From: Chloroflexota bacterium
GTDB lineage: Bacteria > Chloroflexota > Chloroflexia > QHBQ01 > JADMIH01
NCBI GenBank assembly: GCA_015478675.1
Contig: JADMIH010000102.1
Location: 1-14,052, forward strand
Length of the DNA stretch: 14,052 nt
Reading direction: 5' to 3'
Within the stretch, counting starts at the first letter, position 1; every line of letters begins with the position of its first letter. The notes under the pieces are model-generated. The model had not been told where the DNA came from and made no database searches. It was given only the letters and a program-made list of their open reading frames with translations. Positions 13,428 through 14,052 of this stretch are shown piece by piece. A program made the translations under genes and the position numbers.

Positions 13428-14052
13428 ATGGCAGCCTTGAGCAGCCTTTATCGCAAAGCGGAGGTCAAAATACGGCTGACGGCTCGTGGCAAAGCCGTGG
13501 CGATGCTTGGCATGCTCTTATTGATCGGCGGGTCGTTGAGCGTCTTTAATGTGCCCTTGGCTTCATCGGCGGCCAATGACGTGAGTGTAGTGCACATTGC
13601 CGAGGCGGTGCCGACCGACCCGATGTCGCCGCTCTGGGACAAAGCGCAGGAAGCGCAAGTACCACTCAGCGCACAGCAGATCTACCAACCGGGCGGCGGC
13701 ACAACACGCCAGGTGTTGGTCCGAGCGCTCGAGGACGGCCAGACGGTTGGCTTCCGGGTTTCGTGGGATGACGACACACGCAACGACACGGTAGGCGCAG
13801 TAGCCACAGATGCAGCCGCTATACAACTACCGATAGACCCTACGCACCTTCCGTACCAGTGCATGGGGCAAAGCACGAGCAAGGTGAACATCTGGCAGTG
13901 GAAGGCTGCACTTGAGCGGGAAAGTATTGACGCGGGGGCATCGGCCAACATAGTGAGCGCAGGTGTGCGTAACCTGACAAGCAACGGCATTTGTAAGGCC
14001 GTGGATACTCCAGGTCTTGAGCCGCAGGTGCGCTCCTTTTATGATGGCAAGC
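13428..14052 (+). CDS. EB_dh-type haem b-binding protein (partial, runs off the window)
   Basis: The first 208 residues of an exported protein related to the haem b subunit of ethylbenzene dehydrogenase and similar type II DMSO-reductase-family enzymes. A signal peptide (helix about 24-40, possible cleavage after SSAA near 49) is followed by the EB_dh domain. Hallmarks are VRALEDGQTVGFRVSWDD (98-115), the likely haem Met ligand M146 in CMGQ, and NIWQWKA (154-160). The second axial ligand, a lysine about 80 residues after the methionine in the family, would fall beyond the window. GGAGG at 13416-13420 is 7 bases before the ATG. It lies 135 bases after the dihaem cytochrome c gene and is probably the next operon member. 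It may be a soluble haem b electron carrier or the gamma subunit of a molybdoenzyme encoded to the right. Confidence 0.85.
   Translation, partial: MAALSSLYRKAEVKIRLTARGKAVAMLGMLLLIGGSLSVFNVPLASSAANDVSVVHIAEAVPTDPMSPLWDKAQEAQVPLSAQQIYQPGGGTTRQVLVRALEDGQTVGFRVSWDDDTRNDTVGAVATDAAAIQLPIDPTHLPYQCMGQSTSKVNIWQWKAALERESIDAGASANIVSAGVRNLTSNGICKAVDTPGLEPQVRSFYDGK

Overview
The window reads as a chromosomal segment of a moderately GC-rich bacterium, most probably a Chloroflexota member. That placement is inferred from protein character: a two-subunit KorAB, a split cytochrome b with an APWYF Qo motif, a Tat-type Rieske protein and an ethylbenzene-dehydrogenase-like haem protein. No rRNA or marker gene confirms it. 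I see no mobile element, CRISPR array, tRNA or rRNA.

Layout. Positions 1-669 are mostly non-coding or doubtful: a strong G/C hairpin, a 10-bp tandem repeat, an extended -10 promoter candidate and an ambiguous ORF. Positions 670-4022 (+) hold a tight operon, korA-korB plus a thioredoxin-like [2Fe-2S] ferredoxin, for oxidative decarboxylation of a 2-oxoacid (probably 2-oxoglutarate) with electron transfer to ferredoxin. Positions 4032-5430 (-) hold two coupled membrane-protein genes of unknown function that converge on the kor operon. From 5553 (+) a promoter drives a membrane-bound GAF histidine kinase and an OmpR-type response regulator that overlap by ATGA. A GT4 glycosyltransferase follows.

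From 9657 to the right edge runs a respiratory operon: a good sigma70-like promoter overlaid by palindromes, an ORF for a 43-residue single-helix membrane protein, cytochrome b6-like and subunit IV-like halves of a split cytochrome b, a Rieske protein, a membrane-anchored dihaem cytochrome c, and the start of an exported EB_dh-type haem b protein cut off by the window end. Together these describe a quinol:cytochrome c oxidoreductase with its own dihaem cytochrome c, probably passing electrons to or from a partner encoded to the right of the window.

Several starts were moved from the longest reading because a Shine-Dalgarno sequence lies inside the longer version (korA, the Rieske gene, the histidine kinase). 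The least explained items are the 43-residue protein, the paired unknown membrane proteins, the palindromic promoter and the intergenic stem-loops flanking the Rieske gene. All function calls come from reading motifs by eye; no database search was possible.
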